A stretch of DNA of 64,000 bases. Origin: Chimonanthus salicifolius (taxonomy: Eukaryota; Streptophyta; Magnoliopsida; Laurales; Calycanthaceae). The stretch lies in contig CM023540.1 in assembly GCA_013350335.1 (NCBI GenBank), positions 32,715,175-32,779,174 on the forward strand, in the 5' to 3' direction. Shown here piece by piece: positions 10,278 to 23,139 of the stretch. Each line of letters begins with the position of its first letter. Within the stretch, counting starts at the first letter, position 1. The position numbers were made by a program, and so were the translations under genes. The notes under the pieces were generated by a model. The model was not told the DNA's origin. It did not search any database and saw only the letters and a program-made list of their open reading frames with translations.

Positions 10278-11569
10278 GGCCCTGCCTATAGGTGAAGTAG
10301 GCTGTAGCCACTGACCCAACTTGAATTTCATACATGTTTTTGTCTTCTTAATCCGATCTAACCTACTGACCCGACTTGTATGACTCGATTCGCATGATTT
10401 TTACGCATGTGAAAAGGTCAACTAATAACATGGTTGATTTCTTGTAGTTTATAAAATGGTCCTGTGGTGGAGTATTTTTCTTTATTCTATTTTTGGGTGG
10501 AAGAGAGTGATTGGGTTTTATGGATTATATTATACTTCTTTATTTGTTAAATTTTAACCTCAAAGCAACCTAAAAAGTTTTAATCTTCTTGTTTTGCAAG
10601 ATAGGTCTTAAAAAATAATTTGTAATAATTAAATTTTTATAGCTAAAATCACAAAATTTGAATATTAGATAATGGTGAATTTTTTTTTTTCATATTGTTT
10701 TTTAGACATCGATAAATATATACAAGAATTGAAAACTTAAGACAATCCCTTATTACATGGGATTAATGTTAGCAATTTTCTACTTGACTCGTGAACTCAA
10801 CTTAATGCATAAAAAACAGTTATATTTGGATTATACTTTCCTTGATATAATTTAAATCGATTTAACCTAACCTAATTAAAATAAGTGTTAGTAAGATTGG
10901 GTGGAAGGATTCTAGACCAAAAAACAATTAGACTTGAATTGAAAAACACCATACCAGGGCCTAGGCTTGGGTAGGCTTTAAACCTAGCCACCTCAATTGT
11001 ACTCATTCTTGTTAGGGAATAATATGCAGAAATTAAAATAATTACAACAAGATAATAATATCAAACACACTATAATTCAGAGATTTACGTGATTCAGCAA
11101 ATACTGGCTTGTGTCCATAGAGCGTGTATTAATTAATAAGTCTCTCTCGGAATAAAATACACATTCTGTGATCGTAGGCCGATGTTTGCCGAACCACGTA
11201 GATCTTTGAGTTATATTCTATAACAATTCTTTGATACAAAAAGGCTATGTTTGTTTCACAGATAATGAAGGGTAATAGGGGATAACCCTGGTTTACTTCC
11301 CGTTTAGTAATCAAAGAGTAAGAGTAAAAAGTCAAGATTTTACTCTTTCAATCTCACATTTGAAAATCATTTTGCAGCAAAAGGTATTCATAAGGATAAA
11401 ATCATTTTGCAGCAAAAGGTATTCATAGGTATTCAAATGCAGCCAAAGGTATTCAAATGCAGCCAAAGTTCTCGCATCAAAAAGGGTAAATTAATATTGA
11501 AAATGGCCAAATATCTAAGTTCAAATTGATAAGAAAGGCAGACCCAAAATGAGGCCCATTTACATCCCT
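10278..11569. other. no gene seen; block end and AT-rich spacer
   Basis: Up to 10,597 this matches block B (46,900-47,164), including a short ACCCGAC-type stretch. Beyond that is AT-rich sequence. At 11,363-11,470 two short tandem duplications occur: a phrase with ATCATTTTGCAGCAAAAGG twice, and GGTATTCAAATGCAGCCAA twice. No coding region is supported. Confidence 0.5.
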
Positions 11570-11582
11570 AGATGATAGTCTC

Positions 11583-11815
11583 ACCCGGGGGTATAAATCT
11601 CGGCCGATATGCACGACGACCGAGATATCTCGGTCGATACGCACAATATTGATCATACTAGCGATATAGCGGTCGAGATCTCGCTGATATCGGCCGATAC
11701 ACATTACACGGCCGACATTTGTGGAAAAAAAAATTAGGAGAGAGATCTTAGCCGAGATCTGAGATATTGGCCGAGACGACGATATATCGATAAAAACGAT
11801 TTTTGTACATAATAC
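11583..11815. mobile_element. decayed CGGCCGAT-rich element
   Basis: It begins near CCCGGGGGTATAAATCTCGG and contains many variants of TCGGCCGATA and TCGGTCGATA, with the form CTCGGCCGAGAT. The composition matches the sub-terminal zones of the elements at 8,470 and 44,693. Neither end nor a target duplication can be defined. Confidence 0.55.
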
Positions 11816-11926
11816 AAATCGGGCCCTTATTGGCTTGGTTTTTGTGTTGGACCCCTGACATAAACCCTATCCAAACATGCCTATTGAGGCCAATTTTTTT
11901 GTGTCCACTATATAATTCACTTTAGA

Positions 11927-12215
11927 TCAAGGGTGCGAATATCGGCCGGGTCGTGATCTCGGCCGAACTCATTTCTCTCTCCTCAATTTTTTTTATTGGC
12001 ACGCTCGATGATCAGATCCTCTTGATCTGAAGAAAACCGCTCTCCCTCAGAACGGAAGAGGCGAGACCGAGAGTAAAAAAACAATCCGAAGAGGCGACGG
12101 AAGAGGCGAGACCGAGAGTGAAAAAACAATCCGAAGAGGCGACGGAAGAGGCGAGACGGAGAGTAAAAAAACAATCCGACGAGGCGACGGAAGTGCGGAA
12201 GGCGAATAGACGACG
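11927..12215 (+). repeat. CGGCCGA-type element end followed by a 45-bp tandem repeat
   Basis: AAGGGTGCGAATATCGGCCG at about 11,929 resembles the left end of the hAT-like family. A 45-bp unit starting ACGGAAGAGGCGAGACCGAG follows at 12,052, 12,097 and 12,142, with a broken fourth start at 12,187. The unit is a multiple of three, so a 15-residue peptide repeat is open on the minus strand, but no gene is called. A plausible splice donor (ACGGTGAGT) follows at about 12,211. Confidence 0.8.
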
Positions 12216-12229
12216 GTGAGTTTTGTTCT

Positions 12230-13170
12230 TCCCCCTCTCTCTCTTTTTCTCTTTAACCCTAGTTTCAGATTTTTTTTTTTCTGTTTTTTTTTAACCCTAG
12301 TTTCACCTTTCTCCTTCTTCTATTTTCTTTTTCTTTTTTATTGTTCTTATTCATTGGGGTTTTCTTTTAATTTTAATACATTTCCTATCTTCTCCTCTAT
12401 GTTTCCCTAGTTTCCCTAGCATTCTACCTGCCAAATGATTGGTGATCGTTGTTTAATGAACTAGTGCCAGTTTGGGGAAGTTGATTTAAGAAAGAACTAT
12501 GGAAAGCCACGGTGTTATAAAATTCAGCACCAAATTCTCAAACAATATGGCCTCCATCAATATCTCTTCGATTACGCTCTCTTTCTCTTCTCCGAAGTCC
12601 ATATATCTTTCTTTCCTGATGTCTCCTCTATTTTAACCCTAGTTTCAGATTTTTTTTTTTTCTGTTTTTTTAACCCTACTTTGACCTTTCTCCTTCTATT
12701 TTTTTGTCTTTTTTATTTTTCTTATTCATTGGGGTTTTCTCTTAATATTAATACATTTCCTATCTTCTCCTCTATTTTAACCCTAGTTTCAGATTTTTTT
12801 TTTTGTTTTTTTAACCCTAGTTTCACCTTTCTCGTTCTTCTATTATTTTTCCTTTTTTTATTGTTCTTATTCATCGGGGTTTTCTCTTAATTTTAATATC
12901 CCTAGTTTCCCTAGCATTCTGCCTGCCAAATGATTGGTGATCGTTGTTTAATGAACTAGTGCCAGTTGGGGGAAGTTGATTTAAGAAAGAACTATGGAAA
13001 GCCACGGTGTTATAAAAATCAGCACCAAATTCTCAAACAATATGGTCTCCATCAATGTCTCTTAGATTACTTTCTCTTTCTTTCCTCCGAAGTCCATATA
13101 TCTTTCTTTCCTGATGTCTCATCTGTTATCATAGCAAAAGAAATTGAAGATGAAGACTTCACATGAATTC
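12230..13170 (+). pseudogene. tandemly duplicated gene-like leader, unrecognised
   Basis: T-rich, intron-like sequence with repeated TTAACCCTAGTTTCA phrases encloses two copies, about 496 bp apart, of an exon-like piece (about 12,466-12,632 and 12,962-13,130). In each copy a frame opens with MESHGVIK; in the first it runs on through a Ser-rich, hydroxylated stretch (NNMASINISSITLSFSSP) that resembles a plastid transit peptide. The second copy has a stop inside it. Downstream, about 13,260-13,450 looks weakly coding but is not recognised. It could be a captured gene start carried by the element whose end lies at 11,929; this is inference. Confidence 0.4.
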
Positions 13171-13469
13171 TCTCACAAATATACAAAGGAGAAATAAATC
13201 TTCATAGGTAGAAATTGTGTTATAATGCATGTTTTGACATAGAATAACTCTAAATGCAGGTGAAAAATGGAATTGAATGAGTCATGTATACTCTTCCACG
13301 CATGTATCAGGCAAGCAACTCAAGTATCATTGTCAAAGTTTCCTCCGCAACACACACACAACAGATCTCTCACATTTCAGAATTATCTTTGAGCAGCTTG
13401 CACAAGGTGGGACTACTGTAGGGACTCTAAATTCAAAAAAAGGGTATGATCTTCTTTTACAATAATGTC

Positions 13470-14200
13470 ACTTCATTACTTTTTTTTTGGTAGATTTACT
13501 TTGTTCTAGATGAAAAAATGGCTATGATGATGATCATTTACTTTGTTCTTTTCAAAATTTTATGCCATATAAGTGTCATTTTACTGCTTGTTCCAGCTAT
13601 TCAACATTTCTAGGAACAGCAATGAAAGGTGTGCCTAGGTCTAAGGTATGGGACCAGGCCACTTTTTGCATTGCACAGGCCTAAGGGGTGTGCATGCCTT
13701 AATTAAGCATTCACAACAGTTGTTGTAACTTGGATTGGGGTCCAATTGTATTAAGATCCAATTCAGAAAGGGTGTAAATGGGGCTATCGTAGGCCCTATT
13801 TGGTCAAGCCCACATTGGAGCAAGAGTATTTTAGTGATCAATGGAGATCATAGTCTGCCCTTTATTTTTATGTTTGTGGGTCTAGTTGGGGAGCAAGGGT
13901 TTTGATAGACAACCTCAGTCTCTTTTTGTAATTCCTTTAGTTACCTTTCATTTGGGGCACCTCAAGTGATGGCATTAAATTGATTTCATTACCAAATTGG
14001 GGAACTTGATGCCTATGTTTTGTCTTCAACAAAATTAGGAAAATTTATGGATCTTAATGAATGGTCATATTCTGTGATCAACGAATGAATAATGTTGCAT
14101 GGACCTCCTACCAACTGAACTTCAAGCTTATTTTCTTTCTTTTATGGAGTTTCTTCCCATGGATTAATTTTTTTCTTTAACAAATGGTATTTCAATAGTT
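13470..14200. other. no feature seen
   Basis: Spacer between the gene-like patch and the satellite. No supported coding region, transposon end or tandem repeat. Confidence 0.4.
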
Positions 14201-17200
14201 CAAGTAGGACTGAGATATATTATTATTGGATATTGAGAGAAGCCATATTGATGCCCAATTATGGTTATGTTCCGTGGTTGTGTTGGACATTCAAATGACA
14301 ACGTTGTCTATGTGGTGTAAGGTCAATCTTGTGAATTTCATATAGGATTTCAAAGAGATTTAATGATATTCAACTTTAGATGAGTTGTAGGATTTCAATA
14401 ACTTGTGATTCCCCATTTTTGGTTTAGGTCAATTGATTGGAGAAGGCCATCCAAGCCAACATCATTTATGTCTTGAAAACTGTATTTCAATATCTCAAAT
14501 TGGATTGAAATCTATTTTCATTGGATATTGAGAGGAAAGTCGTATTCATGTCCAGTTTTGGTTTGGTTCCTTGGTTGACATTGGCATCTCAACAACAACG
14601 TTGTGTATGTGGTGCAAGGTCAGGCATGAGAATTTCATATACGATTTGAAAGAGATTTAATGAATTTTAACTTTAGAAGAAAACCAACTTCCTTCCTTCT
14701 TGAAATATCTAGAGTGTGCGCAATTTTGTTATGAGTTCATTGCATAGGGATGTGCGTTAAACAATGATGAAATTTATGAGAGAGAATTTATGAAAACTAC
14801 AATCCATATTTATCTATTACTAAGTGGAAATCATTGAAATGCCCAATTTTGATTTAGTTCATTGGATGGGGATGAGCGTCTAAGCAAATACGTCATTTAT
14901 GTCGTAGAAATCGTATTTCAATAGCTCAAATAGGATTGAAATCTATTTGAAAAGTAGTATTGATGCCCAGTTTTGATTGGGTTCCTTGTTTGCGATGGGC
15001 ATCCAAATAACAACGTTGTGTATGTGGTGTAAAGCTAGGCATGAGAAATTCAAATAGGGTTTCGAAGAGATTTAATGAAATTCAAGTTTAGGTGAGTGGT
15101 AGGATGTTGGTTCAAAAGCTTGTGATTGCCCATTTTTGGTTTAGCTCAATTGATTAGGGAAGGCATCGAAACATCAACATCATTTATGTCGTGGAAAATG
15201 TAATTCAAAATCTCATATTGGAGTGAAATATATTTTTATTGGATATTGAGAGGAAATTCGTATTGATGGCCAGTTTTGGTTATGTCCCTTGGTAGCGATG
15301 GGCGTCCAAACAACGTTGTGTATGTGGTGTAAGGTCAGGCTAGAAAAATTCATATAGGATATCATTGGGATTTACTGAAATTCAACTTTAGATGTGTTGT
15401 AGGATGTTGGTTCAAATACTTGTGAATGCCCAATTTTGGTTCAGGTCAATTGATTGGGGAAGGGTATACATACAAGCAATACAAAATGTATGGCATAAAA
15501 ACCGTATTTCAATATGTCAAATAGGTTTGAAAGCTACTTGGAAAGTAGTATGGATACCTAGTTCTTGTTAGGTTTCTTGTTTGCGATGGACATCCAAATA
15601 ACAATGTTGTGTATGTGGTGTAAAGCTAGGTATGAGAAATTCACATAGAGTTTCGAAGAGATTTAATGAAGTTCATGTTTAGATGAGCAGTAGGATGTTG
15701 GTTCAAAAGCTTGTGATTGCCCATTTTTGGTTTAGGTCAATTGATTGGGGAAGGGCATCGAACCATCAACGTCATGTATGTCGTGGTAATCGTAATTCAA
15801 TATCTCAAATGGGATTTAAATTTATTTTTATTGGATATTAAGAGGAAAGCCGTATTGTTGCACGGTATTGGTTAGGTTCGTTGGTTGCGTTCGGCATCCT
15901 GAAAACAATGTTGTTTATATGGTGTAAGGTCAGGCTTGAGAATTTCCTATAGGATTTGAAAGAGATTTAATGAAATTCAACTTTAGTTGAGTTGTAGGAT
16001 GTTGGTTGAAAAGCTTGTCAATGCTCATTTTTTATTTCGGTCAATTGATTGGGGAGGGGCATCCAAGCAACAACATCATGTATGACGTGAAAATAGTATT
16101 GCAATATCTAAAATCGAATTGAAATTTAATTTTTTTTCAGATTGACAAGTAGGCCTTGTTGATGCACAGTTTTGGTTGGTTCCTTGGCTGCGATGGGCAT
16201 CCAAACATCAACGTTGTTTATGTGATGTATGGTCGGACATTAGAATTTCATATAGGATTTCGTTGAGATTTAATGAAATTCAACTTTAGATGAGTTGTAG
16301 GATGTTGGTTGAAAAGCTTGTCTATGCTCATTTTTTGTTTAGGTTATTTGAGTGGGGAAGGGCACCAAGCAACTACATCATGTATGTCGTGAAAACAATA
16401 TTTCAATATCTCAAATCGAATTGAAATTTATTTTTATCAGATATTGACGGGAAAGTTGTATTGATGCCCAGCTTTGGTTAGATTCCTTAACTGTGATGGA
16501 CATCGAAATAATAACGTTGTGTATGTGGATTGAGGCTAGGATTTAGAATTTCATAAATGATCTCAAAGAGATTTAATGAAATTCAAGTGTATACCAGTTG
16601 TCGGATGTTGGTTCAGAAGCTTTGATTGCCCTTTTTTGGTTTAGGTCACAATTGATTGGGAAAGGGCAGCGAAACAACATCATTATGTCGTGTAAACTGT
16701 ATTTCAATATCTCACATGGATTGAAACATATTTTCGTTGGATATTGAGAGAAAGCCGTATTGAATACCCAGTTTTGGTAAAATTCCTTTCTTGCGATGGA
16801 TATCCAACAACAATGTTTTCAATGTGGTGTAAGGTGAATCTCTAGAATTTCATATTGGATTTCAAAAAGATTTAATGAAATTGAACATTGGATGAGCAGT
16901 AGGATGTTGGTTCAAACGCTTGTGAATGCCCAATTTTGGTTTAGGTCAATTGATTGGGGAAGGGCATCCAAGCAAATACATGATGTATGTCATAAAAACC
17001 GTATTTCAATAACTCAAGTAGGTTTGAAATCTATTTGGAAAGTAGTATTGATGCCTAGTTTTTGTTAGGTTCCTTGTTTTCGATGGGCATCCTAATAACA
17101 ACGCTGTATATATGGTGTAAAGCTAGGCATGAGAAATTCACATAGGGTTTCGAAGAGATTTAGTGAAATTCATGTGTAGATGAGACGTAGGATGTTGGTT

Positions 17201-20200
17201 CAAAAGCTTGTGATTGCCCATTTTTAGTTTTGGTCAATTGATTGGGGAAGGGCATCGAAGATCAATGTATGTCATGGTAAGCGTAATTCAATATCTCAAG
17301 TGGGATTGAAATCTATTTTTATTGGATATTGAGAGGAAAGCCGTATTGTTGCAAGGTATTGGTTAGGTTCATTGGTTGTGTTGGGCATCCTGACAACAAC
17401 GTTGTTTATATGGTGTAATGTCAGACTTGAGAATTTCCTATAGGATTTGAAAGAGATTTAATGATATTCAACTTTAGTTGAGTTGTAGGTTGTTTGTTGA
17501 AAAACTTGTCAATGTTCATTTTTTATTTAGGTCAATTGATTGGGAAGGGGATCCAAGCCCACAACATCATGTATGGCTTGAAAACAGTATTTCAGTATCT
17601 CAAATTGAATTGAAATTTATTTTTATTGTATATTGACAACTAAGCTGTATTGATGCCCAGTTTTGGTTAGGTTCCTTGGCTGCGATGGGCATCCAATTGT
17701 CATCGTTGTCTATTTGATGTAGGGCCGGACATTAGAATTTCATGTAGGATTTCATTGAGATTTAATGAAATTCAACTTTAGATGAGTTGTAGGATGTTGG
17801 TTGAAAAGCTTGTCTATGCTCATTTTTGGTTTAGGTCAACTGAGTGGGGAAGGACATCCATGCAACAACATCATGCTGTTGTGAAAACAATATTCCAATA
17901 TCTCAAATCGAATTTTAATTTATTTTTATTGGATGTTTTCAAGAAAGCCGTATTGATGCCCAGTTTTGGTTAGGTTCCTTGGTTGCGATGGGCATCGAAA
18001 TAATAACGTTGTGTATGTGGAGTGAGGCCAGGATTGAGAATTTCATAAATGATCTCAAAGAGATTTAATGAAATTCAACTTTATACCAGTTGTATGTTGG
18101 TTCAGAAGCTTTGATTGCCCATTATTGTTTTGGGTTAATTGATTTGGAAAGGGCATCCAAACAACATCATGTAAACTGTATTTCAATATCTCACATGGAT
18201 TGAAATGTATTTTCATTGGATATTGAGAGGAAAGTCGTATTGAATACCCAGTTTTGGTTAAATTCCTTTGTTGCGATGGGTATCCAACAAGAACGTTGTG
18301 CATGTGGTGTAAGGTCAGTCTCTAGAATTTCATATTGGATTTGAAAGAGATGTAATAAAATTCAACTTTGGATGAGTTGTAGAATGTTGGATCAAACGCT
18401 TGTGAATGCCCAATTTTGGTTTTAGTCAATTGACTGGGGAAAGGGCATCCAAGCAAACATGTCATGTATGTCGTAAATATCGTATTTCAATTTCTCAAGT
18501 AGATTTGAAGTCTATTTGGATAGTATTGATGCCCAGTTTTGGTTCGGTTCGTTGTTTGCGATGGGCATCCAAATAACAACGCTGTGTATGTGATGTAAAA
18601 CTAGGCATGAGAAATTCATGTAGGGTTTCAAAGAGATTTTATGAATTTCATGTTTAGATGAGCAATGGGATGTTAGTTCAAAAGCTTGTGATAGCCCATT
18701 TTTGGTTTAGGTCAATTGATTGGGTAAGGGCATCCAAGCTACAACATCGGTATTACAATATCTGAAATCGAATTGAAATTTATTTTTATTGGATATTAGC
18801 ATGTCGTATTGATGCCCTGTTTTGGTTAAAGTTCCTTGGTTGCAATGGGCATCCAGACATTAGAAATTCATTGAGATTTTATGAAATTCAACTTTAGATG
18901 AGTTGTGGGATGTTGGTTGAAAAGCTTGTCTATGGTCATTTTTGGTTTCTGTCAATTGAGTGGGGAAGGGCATCCAAGCAACAACATCTTGCATGTCGTG
19001 AAAACAATATTCCAATATCTCAAATCGATTTGAAATTTATTTTTATTGGATGTTGACAAGAAAGTCTTATTGATGCCCAGTTTTGGTTAGGTTCCTTGGT
19101 TGCGATGAGCATCGAAATAATAACGTTGTGTACGTAGAGTGAGGCCAGGATTGAGAATTTAACTACTGATCTCAAAGAGATTTAATGAAATTCAACTATA
19201 TACCTGTTGTAGGATGGTGGTTTAGAAGCTTTGATTGCCCATTTTTTTCTTTACGTCAATTGATTGGGAAAGGGCATCCGAACTACATCATGTATGTCGT
19301 GTAAACTGTATTTCAATATCTCACATTGATTGAAATCTATTTTCATTGGATATTGAGAGGAAAGATGTATTGAATACCCAGTTTTGGTTAAATTCCTTTG
19401 TTGCGATGGGTATCCAGCAAGAATGTTATGTATGTGGTGTACGGTCAGTCTCTAGAATATCATATTGGATTTGAAAGAGATGTTATAAAATTCAACTTTG
19501 GATTAGGTGTAGTATGTTGGATCAAACGCTTGTGAATACCCAATTTTGGTTTAGGTCAATTGATTGGGAAGGGCATCCAAGCAAACACATCATGTATGTC
19601 GTAAATATTGTATGTCAATATCTCAAGTAAATTTGAAATCTATTTGGAAAGTAGTATTGATGCCAAGTTTTGGTTCGGTTCCTTGTTTGCGTTGGGCATC
19701 CAAATTACAACGTTGTGTATGTGGTGTAAAACTAGTCATGAGAAATTCATATAGGGTTTCGATGAGATTTTATGAAATTCATGTTTAGATGAGCAGTAGG
19801 ATGTTGGTTCAAAAGCTTGTTATTACCCATTTTTGGTTTAGGTCAATTGATTGGGTAAGGGCATTCAAGCAACAACATCGGTATTACAATATCTCAAATC
19901 GAATTGATTTTTTTTATTATTGGATATTGGCAAATAAGCTGTATTGATGCCCAGTTTTGGTTAGGATCCTTGGTTGCGATGGGCATCTAGACATCTACGA
20001 TGTCTCTGTGATGTAGGGTCGAATATTAGAATTTCATAAAGGATTTTGTTCAGATTTTATGAAATTGAACTTTAGATGAGTTGTAGGATGTTGGTTGTAA
20101 AGCTTGGCTATGCTCATATTTGGTTTAGGTCAATTGAGTGCGGAAGGGCATCCAAGCAACAACATCATGCATGTCGTGAAATAAATATTTCAATATCTCA

Positions 20201-21210
20201 AATCTAATTGAAATTTATTTTTATTGGATGTTGACAAGGAAAGCCGTATTGATGTCCAGTTTTGGTTAGGTTCCTTGGTTGCGTTGGGCATCGAAAAATA
20301 ACCTTGTGTATGTGGAGTTGGGCCAGGATTGAGAATTTAACAAATGATTTCAAAGAGATTTGATGAAATTCAACTTTATACCAGTTGTTGGATGTTTGTT
20401 CTGAAGCTTTGATTGCCCATTTTTTGTTTAGGTCAATTGATTGGGAAACGACATCGAAGCATAAGCGTCATATATGTCGTGGTAATCGTAATTGATTATT
20501 AGAAATTGGATTGAAATTTATTTTTATTTGATATTGAGAAGAAAGACGTATTGAATACCCAGTTTTGGTTAAATTCCTTGGTTGCAATGGGTATCCAACA
20601 ACAACATTATCTATGTGGTTTTTGGTCAGTCTCTAGAATTTCATATTGGATTTGAAAGAGATGTAATAAAATTCAACTTTGGATGTGTTGTTGTATGTTG
20701 GATCATACGCTTGTGAATGCCCAATTTTGGTTTAGGTCAATTGATTGTGGAAGGGCATCCAAGCAAACACATCATGTATGTCGTAAATACCGTATTTCAA
20801 TTTCTCAAGTAAATTTGAAATCTATTTGGAAAGTAGTATTGATGCCCAATTTTAGCTCGGTTCATTGTTTGCGATGGGCATCCATATAACAACGCTGTGC
20901 ATGTGGTGTTAAACTAGGAATGAGAAATTCACATTGGGTTTCGAAGAGATTTTATGAAATTCATGTTTAGATGAGCAGTAAGATATTGTGGTTCAAAAGC
21001 TTGTGATTACCCATTTTTTGTATGGGTCAATTGATTGGGTGTGGGCATCTAAGCAACAACATTGGTATTATAGTATCTTAAATTGAATTGAAATTTATTT
21101 TTATTGGATATTGGTAAATCTTATTGATGCCCAGTTTTGGTTAGGTTCCTTGGTTGCGATGGGCATCCAGGCATCAACGTTGTCTATGTGATGTAGGGTC
21201 GGACATTAGA

Positions 21211-21419
21211 TTTTTTTTTTTTGAGGTCCTGAGGTGTTCAGGAGTTGCACCTGGCTAGTCCTTTGGGGTGTGTGAAAACTCCCTATCTGCACACACTGGG
21301 TAAATCGATGAGACCTTACTCTATACATATTCCCATGGGAGGTGGCCCTTCATTGGAGCTCCCATGGTTTGAACCCAAGACCTCCCTCTAGAGATCTTGC
21401 TCCCAAACCAATTGGGATA
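21211..21419 (-). mobile_element. SINE inserted in the satellite array
   Basis: On the minus strand the element opens with AATTGGTTTGGGAGCAAG and contains GGGTTCAAACC, which fit the A and B boxes of a tRNA-derived head. It ends in an A-run (a T-run on the plus strand at 21,211-21,222). It interrupts an otherwise normal monomer, whose sequence resumes with TAGAATTTCATAAAGG. The target duplication is not clear, and its family differs from the SINE at 9,547. Confidence 0.75.
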
Positions 21420-23139
21420 ATAGAATTTCATAAAGGAGATTTTAAGAAATTCAACTTTAGATGAGTTGTGGGATGTTGGTTGGAAAGCTTGTCTATGCTC
21501 ATTTTTTATTTAGGTCAATTGAGTGGGGAAGGGCATCCAAGCAACAACGTCATGCATATCATGTAAACAATATTCTAATATCTCAAATCGAATTGAAATT
21601 TATTTTTATTGGATGTTGACAAGAAAGCTGTGTTGATGTCCAGTTTTGGTTAGGTTCTTTGGTTGCGATGGGCATCGAAACAATAACGTTGTGTATGTGG
21701 AGTGAGGCCAGGATTGAGAATTTCATAAATGATCTCAAAGAAATTTAATGAAATTCAACTTTATACCAGTTGTAGGATGTTGGTTTAGATGCTTTATTTG
21801 CCCATTCTTGTTTTAGGTTAATTGATTGGGAAAGGGAATCCAAACAACATTATTTATGTCGTGTAAACTGTATTTCAATATCTCACATGGGTTGAAATGT
21901 ATTTTCATTGGATATTGAGAAGAAAGACGTATTGATTATCCAGTTTTAGTTAATTGATTCGGTTCCTTGTTTGCGATGGACATCCAAATTACGCCACTGT
22001 GTATGTGGTGTAAAACTGAGCATGAGAAATTCACGTAGGGTTTCGAAGAGATTTTATGAAATTCATGTTTAGATGAGCAGTATGATGTTGGTTCAAAAGC
22101 TTGTGATTGCCTATTATTGGTTTAGGTCAATTGATTGGGTATGGGCATCCAAACAACAACATCGTGTATGGCATGAAAACAATATTACAATATCTCAAAT
22201 CGAATTGGAATTTATTTTTATTGGATATTCACAAGCCGTATTGATGCCTAGTTTTGGTTAGGTTCCTTGGTTGCGATAGATATCGAAAAAATAACGTTGT
22301 GCAAGTGGAGTGAAGTCAGGATTAAGAATTTCATTAATGATCTCAAAGAGATTTATTGAAATTCAACTTTATACCAGTTGTATGATGTTGGTTTAGAACT
22401 TTGATTGCCCCATGTTTAGGTCATATTTTTGCCCAATTTTGTTTAGGTTCCTAGGTTGCGATGGGCATCAGACATCAACGTTGTCTATGTGATGTACGGT
22501 CGGACATTAGAATTTCATTAAGCATTTCGTTGAGATTTTATGAAATTCAACTTTAGATGTGTTGTGGGATGTTGGTTGAAAAGCTCATTTTGGTCTATGC
22601 TCATTTTTGGTTTAGGTCAATTGAGTGGGGAAGGGAATCCAAGCAACAACATCATGTCGTGAAAACAATATTTCAAATCGAATTGAAAGTTATTTTTATT
22701 GGATGTTGACAAGAAATCTATATAGGTGCCCAGTTTTGGTTTGGTTCTTTGGTTGTGATGGGCATCGAAATAATAACGTTGTTTATGTGGGGTGAGGCCA
22801 GGATTGAGAATTTCGTAAATGATCTCAAAGAGATTTAATGAAATTCAACTTTATACCAGTTGTGTGTTGGTTCAGAAGCTTTGATTGCCCATTATATGTT
22901 TAGGTCAATTGATTGGGTAAGGGCATTCAAGCGACAACATTGGTATTACTATATCTCAAATCGAATTGGAGTTTATTTTTATTGGATATTGACAAAGCCG
23001 TATCGATGCTCATTTTTGGTTAGGTTCTTGGTTGCGATGGGCATCGAAACAATAACGTTGTGTATGTGGAGTGAGGCCAGGATTGAGAATTTCGTAAATG
23101 ATCTCAAGAGATTTAATGAAATTCAACTTATTCGAGTTG

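Larger units (their letters stand above)
1256..10597 (+). repeat. duplicated block, copy A
   Basis: This segment matches 36,376-47,164 in direct orientation, roughly 90-95% identical by eye where both copies are present. The match starts inside satellite DNA and ends at the shared phrase TTTTAATCTTCTTG, after which the copies diverge. Copy A has private pieces: about 6,590-6,935, 7,580-8,135, a hAT element at 8,470-8,945 and a SINE at 9,547-9,694. It lacks about 3 kb found in B (43.9-46.9 kb), of which 1.4 kb is B's private hAT element. The boundaries are approximate. Confidence 0.85.

Noticed and set aside
12250..12830. Interstitial telomere repeat
   Set aside because: AACCCTAG words occur about six times but are tens to hundreds of bases apart within a duplicated T-rich leader; there is no tandem CCCTAAA run.
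12216..12890. Phe/Leu-rich membrane protein genes
   Set aside because: The frames are read from T-rich intron-like sequence and have no start context or homology.
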